Source: an uncultured Clostridium sp. | GTDB lineage: Bacteria; Bacillota_A; Clostridia; TANB77; CAG-508 | Assembly: GCA_930980675.1 (NCBI GenBank) | Contig: CAKNIU010000013.1 | Span: forward strand, 1 to 28,299 | Length of the DNA: 28,299 nucleotides | Direction of reading: 5' to 3' | Shown here: positions 6,946 through 15,780 of the stretch, piece after piece | How positions within the stretch are numbered: the stretch's first letter is position 1 | How the letters are laid out: every line of letters starts with the position of its first letter | Translations under genes and position numbers: made by a program | The notes under the pieces: model-generated | The model's database searches: none | What the model was told of the DNA's origin: nothing | What the model saw: the letters and a program-made list of their open reading frames with translations, nothing else

Positions 6946-8130
6946 ATGGATACAGTTCAAATGCTTAACTTAATTTTAATAGTTATTTTAATTCTTATTT
7001 TAATATTGGGTTTTATTGCAGCCATTTTAATATATAAAATGAGAAAAAAGAAAGAACCTCAAAATACAAACGACATACAAGTAAAAAGTCAACCACAGGC
7101 TAAACAAAATTTGATTACAAGAGATGGTAAATCGATAGATTCAATTTATAAGTTTATGGAATTTGACGAAGTACTAGATAATATGATTGTTAGAAAAGGC
7201 AGAAAACAATATGTAATGGTTATAGAATGTAAAGGTATAAACTATGACCTGTTATCAGAAGATGAGAAAAATGCGGTAGAATCTGGATTTATTGAATTTT
7301 TAAATACATTAAGATATCCTATTCAATTGTACGTTCAGACACGCAAGCTTAATTTTGAAGATTTAATAAAAAACTATCATAACAAAATTCATGATGTAGA
7401 CAATCAAATTGCAAGACTAAATACACAAATAGAAAATGCTAGAAGAAATGGAAACAGAGATACTGTTAGCAGACTAGAATTTGAAAAAAACAGAAAACAA
7501 AATATACTAGAATATGGGGAATCAATTACAGACTATACTGAAAGATTAAGTGAAAGCAAAAATATTTTACAACAAAAAACATATATCATAATTTCATATT
7601 ATACATCCGAATTTGGTGATACAAGTACTTATTCAAATGACGAAATAGATGATATTGCTTTTTCAGAACTTTACACTAGAGCTCAAACATTAATTAGAGC
7701 GTTAGCCTCAGCAGAGGTAACAGGAAAAGTACTTAACTCAGAAGAACTAATGGAACTATTATATGTAGCATACAATAGAGACCAATCAGAAATATATACC
7801 CTTAGAAATGCTTTAAATTCAGAATATGATAAATTGTATTCTACAGCTAGAGATGTAATAGAAGATAAAAAGAACAGAATAAATAAACAAATAGAAGATG
7901 ACGCTGCAAAATTAGCAGCAAATAGTATTATAAAAGCAGATAGAGATGAAATAGAGAAAAGAAAAAAAGAACAAAAAATAAGGCAAAGGGCTCTTGAAAT
8001 GGTTGAAGAATACAAAGAAGATATGAGCAAATCATTATATGAGGCATCAAAACAAAATGTTCAAAACGCTAATGTAGAAGAAGCCATTAAAGATAAGCCT
8101 AAGAGAAGGGTTATAAGAAAAAATGTGTAA
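6946..8130 (+). CDS. Membrane-anchored protein with a VirB4/TraC N-terminal-like domain
   Basis: This 394-residue protein has one N-terminal membrane helix (about 6-32) and a basic stop-transfer sequence. Its cytoplasmic part starts with SIYKFMEFDEVLDNMIVRKG followed by FIEFLNTLRYPIQLYVQTR. That pattern resembles the N-terminal domain of VirB4/TraC-type conjugation ATPases (a beta-rich segment, an FLNSL-like motif, then the piQ.yV.sR strand). A coiled-coil stretch (about 140-215) leads to KTYIIISYYTSEFGD, which also has a counterpart in that domain. The tail (about 290-394) is Lys/Glu-rich, helical and ends in basic KPKRRVIRKNV. No Walker motif is present. The ATPase lies in the next gene, so VirB4 seems split into a membrane-tethered N-domain and a motor. 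The start ATG 6946 follows AAAGGAGG. Confidence 0.6.
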   Translation: MDTVQMLNLILIVILILILILGFIAAILIYKMRKKKEPQNTNDIQVKSQPQAKQNLITRDGKSIDSIYKFMEFDEVLDNMIVRKGRKQYVMVIECKGINYDLLSEDEKNAVESGFIEFLNTLRYPIQLYVQTRKLNFEDLIKNYHNKIHDVDNQIARLNTQIENARRNGNRDTVSRLEFEKNRKQNILEYGESITDYTERLSESKNILQQKTYIIISYYTSEFGDTSTYSNDEIDDIAFSELYTRAQTLIRALASAEVTGKVLNSEELMELLYVAYNRDQSEIYTLRNALNSEYDKLYSTARDVIEDKKNRINKQIEDDAAKLAANSIIKADRDEIEKRKKEQKIRQRALEMVEEYKEDMSKSLYEASKQNVQNANVEEAIKDKPKRRVIRKNV

Positions 8131-8156
8131 CTAAAGAATAGGAGGAATTTCTAATT

Positions 8157-10109
8157 ATGAAGAAAAAAAATAATCAGCTAAACAGTTCTATGACAGATAA
8201 TACAAATAAAGAGAAGAGCTTTATTGATAATACAAAAGATTTAAAAGATCTAATTGCACCAGCTGGTATAGATGCTACAAGTACAAATAAACTTGAAATA
8301 GTATCATCAACAAGCAAATATGCTAGAACAATGCTAGTATCGACACTTCCTAGAATGTGTACTTTCCCTGAGCTTTTAAGAGGTATGTATACATTTGGTG
8401 ATATAAATGTATCAGTATATATTACTCCTATAAGTGAAGCAAAATCACAAAATGAACTAAATAGAACAATTAACGAACTAGAATCAGAAAGAATAGTTGC
8501 ACAAGAAAGAGGACAAATTAACAGAGAAAGTTCACTGGCACAAAAAAGAGCAGAAGCAGAAGAACTTAGAGATGCTATAGCAAGTGGTTTGGACAAACTT
8601 TTTGAATCTTCTATAATATGTACACTATTTGCATATAGCATAGAAGAACTAGATAAACAAACTGAACTTTTATCTTCAGAAATGGCAAAAACTTTAACAG
8701 GAATGAAAACCGCTTGGGCAATGCAAGAAGAAGCGTTTAAGTCAAATTTACCGTTAGCGGAAGATAAAATACGAAAAGTACATACATTTGATCGTAGATC
8801 AATGGCAACAGTATTTCCATTTATCAACTCAGACGTAGGTCATGAAAATGGTATACCAATAGGATTTAACAGACAAACCGGTCTACCAATACTTTATGAT
8901 AATTTTAGTCCATCTTTAAGTAATTACAACATGGTTATATTCGGTAAATCTGGTGCTGGTAAAGGTGTTACAATAAAAACACTAATAGCAAGATCAGCGG
9001 TACTTATGGGAATTGAAAGCTTAGCACTAGATGCAGAAGGCGAATATGGAGTTGTTGCAGATGCTCTTGGAGGACTAAATGTAGTAATATCTCCAAGTTC
9101 AAATACAATAATAAACCCATTTGATATAGAACCAGAAATAACTAGAGACGAAATAACTGGACGTGAGAAAGTAGTATTAAACGTAGAAAACAAAGTAGAA
9201 GACGTTACACAAATATTGCTTACAATGGCAAGAGGTAGTACAAGGTCAGAAGATGTAAACGAAGTAACGAAGCAAATCATTGCTGAAGCTGCAGCGGAAG
9301 AATATTCTGCACTTGGAATAACAAATGATGTTAACTCACTATATGAAAGAAATATAAACGGCATAGTTCAAAACAATTATTTGGGAAGAACAAAAAAGAA
9401 AATGCCTACAATAGGATCATGGTACAGAAGATTACTAACTAATGCTAACCAAAATACAAATCCAGACTATAGAGTACACTATAGCTATTTAGTAAAGGTA
9501 ATGAAACAATATGTTAGAGAACTAAATGGACAAATGGCATATTTTGATGGACAATCAACATTTGACTTATTAGAGGGAACTTCATTTATTAATCTAGATA
9601 TATCAAACCTAGAGGAAAGATTTGCAAGGCCACTAGCTCAGCAAATACTATTATCATGGATTTGGGAAAAATATGTTAAGAAAAATAGTGAAGACAAGGC
9701 AAAAGCTGGGAAAAAACGTGTACTTGTTGATGAAGCGTGGATGTTACTTCCATATCCAGAAGCAGTAGATTTCTTAAATAAAATGGCAAGACGTGCTAGA
9801 AAAAGAAATGTTTCACTTGCAGTTGTATCACAAAGATTTCAAGACTTTTATGAAAAATCGGAAGTGCAAGCAGTTTTAACATCATCAGACACAAAACTAT
9901 TTTTAGCACAAGACAAATCAGAAATACAATATATAAAAGAAGTATTTAAGCTAAGCGAAGGAGAAGCCTCTTTCTTAACCACTTGCAGTAGAGGACAGGG
10001 ATTATTTAAGGTAGGAGAACAAACAGCAATAATAGAAATAGTTCCAACTAAGAAAGAATTTGAATTTATAGAAACAAACATAAATAAACTAAAAGAACAG
10101 CAAGCATAA
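8157..10109 (+). CDS. virB4: VirB4/TraC-family T4SS ATPase
   Basis: This 650-residue cytoplasmic ATPase is the probable energy source for assembly of and transport through the apparatus. Walker A is GKSGAGKG (residues 263-270). Walker B is RVLVDEAWMLL with D525-E526. Further conserved VirB4/HerA-clade segments include LALDAEGEYG after the P-loop region and VVSQRFQDFY downstream of Walker B. The N-terminal 250 residues (DLIAPAGI, then YARTMLVSTLPR, a charged helical region, and MATVFPFINSD) form the VirB4-type N-terminal region. The start is ATG 8157 after AGGAGG. The gene is intact and sits between the split N-domain gene and the first VirB6-like gene, the normal B3-B4-B6 order. I see no VirD4-specific or VirB11-specific features. 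Confidence 0.92.
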   Translation: MKKKNNQLNSSMTDNTNKEKSFIDNTKDLKDLIAPAGIDATSTNKLEIVSSTSKYARTMLVSTLPRMCTFPELLRGMYTFGDINVSVYITPISEAKSQNELNRTINELESERIVAQERGQINRESSLAQKRAEAEELRDAIASGLDKLFESSIICTLFAYSIEELDKQTELLSSEMAKTLTGMKTAWAMQEEAFKSNLPLAEDKIRKVHTFDRRSMATVFPFINSDVGHENGIPIGFNRQTGLPILYDNFSPSLSNYNMVIFGKSGAGKGVTIKTLIARSAVLMGIESLALDAEGEYGVVADALGGLNVVISPSSNTIINPFDIEPEITRDEITGREKVVLNVENKVEDVTQILLTMARGSTRSEDVNEVTKQIIAEAAAEEYSALGITNDVNSLYERNINGIVQNNYLGRTKKKMPTIGSWYRRLLTNANQNTNPDYRVHYSYLVKVMKQYVRELNGQMAYFDGQSTFDLLEGTSFINLDISNLEERFARPLAQQILLSWIWEKYVKKNSEDKAKAGKKRVLVDEAWMLLPYPEAVDFLNKMARRARKRNVSLAVVSQRFQDFYEKSEVQAVLTSSDTKLFLAQDKSEIQYIKEVFKLSEGEASFLTTCSRGQGLFKVGEQTAIIEIVPTKKEFEFIETNINKLKEQQA

Positions 10110-10123
10110 CATGGGGTGTTTTA

Positions 10124-11305
10124 ATGGTAAAAAAAATAATATTAACACTAACAATTTTAATAACTATGATAACACTTATTTTTCCTAAGAGTTCTACTGC
10201 AGATGATGGAATAATAAATGTGCCACAAAGTGCAACAGATCCAGAAACTGGGTTCAATCAAATATTGGGTGGAGAAGCAACTGTTACATCAAATGGAGAC
10301 AGTTCAAATATACAATCAGAAGTTGTAGGAATAGGGTCAACTGAAAATGAAGAAAAAACTACAGCTGGTGGATTTGCATCTTTAGGAACACTTATTTTAG
10401 GAACTATAAATAAACTTCTTGGAGCTGTTGCAACTGGCGGAGCCAATTTAGCAGATGACTCAGAAATAAGTGAATATTTTACAATACAAAATTTGTTGAC
10501 AAACAAATATCCTATATTTAATATAAATATGTTTGAAAATACTCCAAGCGGAGAACTATCGGATTTATCAAATACTATAAAAAGTAGTGTATCAATTTGG
10601 TATACTGCAATTAGAAATTTATCTGCAATAGGTTGTGCTATAATACTAATATATGTTGGAATAAGACTGGCAATTGCATCAAATGCAGAAGATATGGCAA
10701 AATATAAAAAGATGCTTATTAGTTGGATTGTAGGAGTTTTATTACTATTTTTGATACATTATATAGTACTAATAATGATAAGGATTTCAAATTTATTTGT
10801 AGACTTTATTGCTAGAGCCATAGAAGGAGATGCAGGAACAACAAATATGGAAGAAAGCCTACTAAAAGGTATACCAATAACTTCTAGAGAAAACATTAGT
10901 TGGGGCTCAGGCATAATATATTTAATACTAGATTGTGTTTTAGTATTTTATGAAATAAAGTTCTTTATAATGTATCTATTTAGGGTACTACGTATATTTA
11001 TCATGACAATCATTTCTCCACTAATTTGTATAACATATCCAATTGATACTATTGGTGATGGGAGGGCGCAAGCTTTTAATAAATGGTTTAGATTAATTAT
11101 GACAGATATATTTATACAACCTATTCACCTAATTATATATGTAGTATTTATATATTCTGCAGGAGAAATAGCAAAGACAGCACCTATACTAGGAATAGTA
11201 TTTATTATTGCATTAGATAATGCAGAAAGAATAGTAAGAAGTGCTCTAAAAATAAAAGGAAAGGGACTAAGAGATATAAAATTAATAAAAGGAAAAGGTA
11301 AGTAA
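10124..11305 (+). CDS. VirB6/TrbL-like polytopic membrane protein (paralogue 1)
   Basis: This 393-residue protein has a signal-like hydrophobic N-terminus (about 3-27), an exposed Ser/Thr/Glu-rich segment and a polytopic region (about 150-375). Signature segments shared with the genes at 12799 and 15781 are YPIFNINMF, SIWYTAIRNLSAI, ILIYVGIRLAI, YKKMLISWIVG, LIHYIVLIMI, and later ISPLICITYPID followed by WFRLIMTDIFIQPIHLIIY. These fit VirB6/TrbL-type proteins, which form the membrane platform of T4SSs. The C-terminus is short and basic. This is the minimal member of the three, with no extra domains. The start ATG 10124 follows GGGGTG, 14 bp after the VirB4 stop, suggesting coupled expression. 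Confidence 0.75.
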   Translation: MVKKIILTLTILITMITLIFPKSSTADDGIINVPQSATDPETGFNQILGGEATVTSNGDSSNIQSEVVGIGSTENEEKTTAGGFASLGTLILGTINKLLGAVATGGANLADDSEISEYFTIQNLLTNKYPIFNINMFENTPSGELSDLSNTIKSSVSIWYTAIRNLSAIGCAIILIYVGIRLAIASNAEDMAKYKKMLISWIVGVLLLFLIHYIVLIMIRISNLFVDFIARAIEGDAGTTNMEESLLKGIPITSRENISWGSGIIYLILDCVLVFYEIKFFIMYLFRVLRIFIMTIISPLICITYPIDTIGDGRAQAFNKWFRLIMTDIFIQPIHLIIYVVFIYSAGEIAKTAPILGIVFIIALDNAERIVRSALKIKGKGLRDIKLIKGKGK

Positions 11306-11310
11306 AATAT

Positions 11311-12789
11311 ATGAGAAAAAAGAGTGTTATTGTAATATTAACAATAATAATAATTATTGCAATAATAGCAATAATTATATCTTTAGTAAATAATAATAAA
11401 CAAAAAATTTCAATAGATGATTTTTCTTCAATTAAAGAACTAATTGAATATGATGGTCATCAATATATAGATATGCAAAATTCATCGGAAGAGGGATATG
11501 AAAAAGATATATATCTTAAGTTTAGTAAACAACCAATTAATACTGATGGAACAACAAATAAAAATCTTTATGAAATAGTTATTAGCCATGTTGCAGGAAA
11601 GCTTAAAGGTCAAAACTTTAGAATGATTGATCAAGATAATAATGTCGTTATAAAAATACAATTTAATGAAAATCAAGAAGTATCTTTATATACAATAAAC
11701 GATGACAGCAAGTATTGGGATCATATAGAAGCAAATTATCAAATAGAAAATTATCAAAATGAAACAATGTCCAATTTTACTATAACATCACAGCTTATCG
11801 CAGATATTGTAAATAATAACTGGATATATAATAACATTAATTTAGGAACAAAAGAAAGTACAGTAGATAATTATGATATATTTTTTGATGAAGGATACAA
11901 AATTAGAAAAATTGGAAGAGAAATATATAATATTGTATTTACTAAAAATTACACAAACGAAATCATACAAGGAATATCAACCACAACTAGTGTAGAAAAT
12001 GTGGAAAACTTACTAGGAAAGCCAAATTTTGAAGATAATATAAATAATATTATTGGGTATAAAAGTCAATATTTTTATATTTTCTTTACAGGGGATGAAA
12101 TATCAATATATCCTCCAGATAAGTATAATGAAGAAGATAGCCAAAAATTTGGAGAGCTTGTGACAGAACTTAACCAAACAGGAGATATGAATACATTTTT
12201 AAATAAGTTGACAGACCTTTATCCAGATTATTCTTCATATAATGCACAAAATAACTATGTAAGCATTATATATCCATTAAGAGGATTTTCAGCAACAATG
12301 GGAGCTAGTAGTCAAAATGGTATAACATTATATAGCAATTTTCAAGGATACATCACAGACAGTATAACAATAGATGATTTAAAAGCAAATAAACAAATTC
12401 CAGCAAATGTATATACAAATCTTGATACAAACTTAGTTGCTTATGATGAAACAAATAGAGTGGAACGTGATTATATAAATAGAACACCATATGATGAAGC
12501 ATACTTGGCTCAAACTGATAATTATACAGTAATAAATTCCGAAAATAAATATACATTTTATTCAAGAGACAAGAGTCAAATAGATTCCAGCATTATTGTA
12601 GATAATATGACAACGATGGCAGTATATAATCAAACTACATTTATATATGGCGTAAAAGATGATGGAATATATATGTATGATGCACAAAGTATGAATTTAA
12701 GGCAAATTGTAAGTGGACAAGGTGATTTTGAAATAAAAAATTTGGAAAACAATACAATATATTATGATAATACATCAATAAATTTATAG
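11311..12789 (+). CDS. Unrecognised single-pass extracytoplasmic protein
   Basis: I do not recognise this family. The 492-residue protein starts with a very hydrophobic anchor (about residues 5-27, almost entirely Ile/Leu/Val/Ala). About 460 mostly polar residues follow, rich in Asn, Asp, Tyr and Ile, predicted to lie outside the membrane. No Cys-based catalytic motif, sorting signal or repeats are visible. The region about 30-200 could contain a beta-rich domain, and SIIYPLRGFSATMG near 315 is a distinctive segment. It starts only 5 bp after the previous stop and ends 9 bp before the NlpC/VirB6 fusion gene, so it is almost certainly a component of the same machine. The ribosome binding site is weak (AAAGGTAAG), suggesting translational coupling to the upstream VirB6-like gene. 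Confidence 0.6.
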   Translation: MRKKSVIVILTIIIIIAIIAIIISLVNNNKQKISIDDFSSIKELIEYDGHQYIDMQNSSEEGYEKDIYLKFSKQPINTDGTTNKNLYEIVISHVAGKLKGQNFRMIDQDNNVVIKIQFNENQEVSLYTINDDSKYWDHIEANYQIENYQNETMSNFTITSQLIADIVNNNWIYNNINLGTKESTVDNYDIFFDEGYKIRKIGREIYNIVFTKNYTNEIIQGISTTTSVENVENLLGKPNFEDNINNIIGYKSQYFYIFFTGDEISIYPPDKYNEEDSQKFGELVTELNQTGDMNTFLNKLTDLYPDYSSYNAQNNYVSIIYPLRGFSATMGASSQNGITLYSNFQGYITDSITIDDLKANKQIPANVYTNLDTNLVAYDETNRVERDYINRTPYDEAYLAQTDNYTVINSENKYTFYSRDKSQIDSSIIVDNMTTMAVYNQTTFIYGVKDDGIYMYDAQSMNLRQIVSGQGDFEIKNLENNTIYYDNTSINL

Positions 12790-12798
12790 GAGGAGTAA

Positions 12799-15762
12799 AT
12801 GGACTTATTAAAAAAATTTTCAAAAAAAATAATAGTCAGCATATTAATAGTTCTTATAATTTGTGTTACATTTACTCCACAAATAACATATAGTACAGAA
12901 CAAGAAGGTACAGAAAGCTCAGAGAATACTGCAGAAGGAATGACAGAAGATGAGCTTAGAGATAAGTTTGTAAATGACATAGTTGATTTTTACAATAGGC
13001 ATGAAAGTCAATGCTCATATGACTACAATTTTGGACCAGGAAGAAGAGCCACATATGAAAATTCTCTAGGACCTGAAGCTGGTAGTTATTGTTTTGACTG
13101 TGTTGGTTGGGTTAGCTGTGCTTTTCATTGGTTCTTAGGCTTAGGAGGTAGTTCATTTACTTATTTTGTTGATCCAACGTCACCTACTTATATAGATGAC
13201 CCAACACATTTTCAAAGGATAGATGATGTTTCACAAGCTAAAAAGGGAGATGTGCTTGTTTCTATTGATAATCACGTAGCTATATATATAGGAAATGGTC
13301 AAGTTTTAGATATGTATAGAGATGAGACTGGTGGATTAGGTATAAGAAATATGAATTCAACTTATACTTGGGACTTTGTAGCACATTTATATAGCTTTGA
13401 GGGAGTAAAATTTAATGAAATAGAAGGAGGCATTGATATAACACTCCCTGGCACTGGAAATTTTGATGAAGATTTTGTCGATTTAGATAAAATAGCAGAT
13501 CAATTTACTTTTGATGGGATGCCTGTAACTATTACAAAAGAGCATGAAGATGTAAATATATTTAAATGGTTTTTTGATGGAATAAGCGGCTTTATGGATT
13601 ATTATGCAGGTATAATATTTACAGTAGCAATAAAAGGACCAATTTTAAATATAACAGAAGGAATAAAAGCAATAGTTAATGGATTTTTAAATAATATAAG
13701 TGGAACAGAAGGAATAGATTACAACATTGAAAGAATTATATATAATGAAGTGCCTATATTAGATATAAATTTCTTTAGCAATACTGCAGCGGGAAAGGTG
13801 GTGTCATCAGACAGTGCAGTAGCATTTATTAGAAATGCTGTTGCAACATGGTATGTCTCTTTTAGAAATTTAGTAGTTATAGCAATGGCAGCTATTATAA
13901 TTTATATAGGAATAAGAATGGCGCTATCTACAATACCTCAAGGAAAAGCAACATATAAACGAATGTTAATTGGATGGATACAGGCATTAGTAATAGTATT
14001 TGTTATACATATGGTAATGATACTTATTATAAATACAAATAATAATTTAGTTGACATATTTAAAAATAGTTTGTATCAAACAGAGGGGCTTGTTACTGCA
14101 GAAGGTTCTTCAAACCCTGATGAAACATCAATTTATGATACAATAAGGACAAGAGCATATGACTTTAGAATTAGTGTAGGATTTTCTGGAACAATAATAT
14201 ACATGGTACTAATTATCACATGGCTAAGATTTTTATGGGTATATTTAAAAAGAAGTTTTACAATAATTATTCTTGTAATAATAGCACCTTTTATTGGAGC
14301 AAAGTACGCAATAGATAGTGCACGAGGAAAAAAAGGAACTTCATTTAGTAGTTGGCTATATGACTTTACATTTAATGTATTAATACAAACAGTTCATGCG
14401 TTAATATATGTTGTAATAATGAGTAGTGTAATAAATTTTGCTTTTGACTCAGTTGTAGGATTTATTATATCATTAATATTCCTAAACTTTATGATAAGTG
14501 CAGATGAAATATTTAGGAGCATATTTAATTTTGGTGGTAGATCTGCATTATCAGAAGATACAGCTAAACAAGAGGGATATAAAGAAGTTGTTGAAACATT
14601 TACAGGAGCAGTATTTGTAGGACAAGTAGCTAAAGGTACATGGAATTTTGCAAAAGGTGCAGGAAAAGGAATAACAGGTGCCGGAAAAGTTGTATACAAA
14701 GAAGTTACTAAAAACTTTCCAGAAGTTAAAGGAAATGTCAACTCAAAGTTAGACAGCATAGATGAAACAATAGAAAACAAATTTCCACAAATGCAAGAAG
14801 ATAAAGAACATCCAAATTCAGCGAGAACATATAAAGCAAGAATATCAAATTTAATACACTATAATGCAAAAGTTAGAAGACTTTCAAGAGCAAACGGTAT
14901 TATAGGTGTTAAAGCAAGAAATTTGAAGAAGAGTATATCTTCACATACAAAGAAGAGATATAAATCTAATTTCAAGATTGTAAAAGATACTATTTCAGGT
15001 GTAGGAAGTGTAGTATTAGCAGTGCCATTAACAGTTGTTAATACTACTGCTGGTGTAGCACTTATGACAAATGGTGTACTTAAATTAAAAAAATTTCCTA
15101 ATAAAAAACATTATAAAGTTGAAAAAGAAAAAATGAAACAGCAATCTGACTTAGAATATCAAAGAGAAAAATACACTAAAAAGAGAGATAAAATATTTGA
15201 GTCTATTGATTTACTTGAATCAATTCAAAATCAAGAAGACAACATAAGAGAAGAGGTTGAAAAGAAAAAAACAGACGGCAAACATAGTGATAAAGATATA
15301 GATAACTTTAAAAAGGCTAGTGATAGTATATTGGTAGATGCAAGTAGTAAAAGAATAAGTGATATAATAGATGATTATATTAGTAGAAACGATATAGATA
15401 CTATTGATAATTCTTCAGTAAATGATATAATAGATGAAGTAGCTGAACAAATTGGAATAGATATGGATGTTAATAGTACTACAAGAAGTATTGTTGGAAG
15501 TAAAGCAAAGGCAAGAATAATTTTTTCAAGTCAAAAGAAAAGGCAAGAGGCACAAAAGAATTCTAACCAACCTGTTGATATTAAAATTACAAAAGATGAT
15601 ATAACAGATGCAATACAACAAAGTTTTGTAGATACAACGGTAAAAGATGATTTTAAACCAATAACAAGAGACTTAATAAAGCTTAATAAAACAATTAAGA
15701 AATTCGAAAAGAAAGCGAAAACAAAATATAGGAAAGCAAACAAATTCTTGGAAAACCTATAA
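12799..15762 (+). CDS. NlpC/P60 peptidase domain fused to a VirB6-like membrane protein (paralogue 2)
   Basis: This 987-residue, three-part protein has a signal peptide (about 1-33). Next comes an extracytoplasmic NlpC/P60-type domain (about 60-205) with YCFDCVGWVSCAF (candidate nucleophile Cys101 in the FDCxG motif) and KKGDVLVSIDNHVAIYIG (candidate His159). Such domains cut peptide bonds in peptidoglycan. A VirB6-like polytopic region (about 270-610) follows, with the segments also found in the 10124 and 15781 proteins: VPILDINFF, ATWYVSFRNL, IIIYIGIRMAL, YKRMLIGWIQ, and IAPFIGAKYAID with VLIQTVHALIY. A long, charged, helix-prone cytoplasmic tail (about 640-987) contains no motif I can name. 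The start ATG 12799 follows AGGAGG. The fusion places a VirB1-like wall-opening activity on the membrane platform itself. Confidence 0.83.
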   Translation: MDLLKKFSKKIIVSILIVLIICVTFTPQITYSTEQEGTESSENTAEGMTEDELRDKFVNDIVDFYNRHESQCSYDYNFGPGRRATYENSLGPEAGSYCFDCVGWVSCAFHWFLGLGGSSFTYFVDPTSPTYIDDPTHFQRIDDVSQAKKGDVLVSIDNHVAIYIGNGQVLDMYRDETGGLGIRNMNSTYTWDFVAHLYSFEGVKFNEIEGGIDITLPGTGNFDEDFVDLDKIADQFTFDGMPVTITKEHEDVNIFKWFFDGISGFMDYYAGIIFTVAIKGPILNITEGIKAIVNGFLNNISGTEGIDYNIERIIYNEVPILDINFFSNTAAGKVVSSDSAVAFIRNAVATWYVSFRNLVVIAMAAIIIYIGIRMALSTIPQGKATYKRMLIGWIQALVIVFVIHMVMILIINTNNNLVDIFKNSLYQTEGLVTAEGSSNPDETSIYDTIRTRAYDFRISVGFSGTIIYMVLIITWLRFLWVYLKRSFTIIILVIIAPFIGAKYAIDSARGKKGTSFSSWLYDFTFNVLIQTVHALIYVVIMSSVINFAFDSVVGFIISLIFLNFMISADEIFRSIFNFGGRSALSEDTAKQEGYKEVVETFTGAVFVGQVAKGTWNFAKGAGKGITGAGKVVYKEVTKNFPEVKGNVNSKLDSIDETIENKFPQMQEDKEHPNSARTYKARISNLIHYNAKVRRLSRANGIIGVKARNLKKSISSHTKKRYKSNFKIVKDTISGVGSVVLAVPLTVVNTTAGVALMTNGVLKLKKFPNKKHYKVEKEKMKQQSDLEYQREKYTKKRDKIFESIDLLESIQNQEDNIREEVEKKKTDGKHSDKDIDNFKKASDSILVDASSKRISDIIDDYISRNDIDTIDNSSVNDIIDEVAEQIGIDMDVNSTTRSIVGSKAKARIIFSSQKKRQEAQKNSNQPVDIKITKDDITDAIQQSFVDTTVKDDFKPITRDLIKLNKTIKKFEKKAKTKYRKANKFLENL

Positions 15763-15780
15763 AAATAAAAGAGGTGAAAC

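Noticed and set aside
8174..9364. Long minus-strand open frames opposite the VirB4 ATPase
   Set aside because: The plus strand encodes an intact ATPase with Walker motifs; the antisense frames are low-complexity Ser/Leu-rich shadows.
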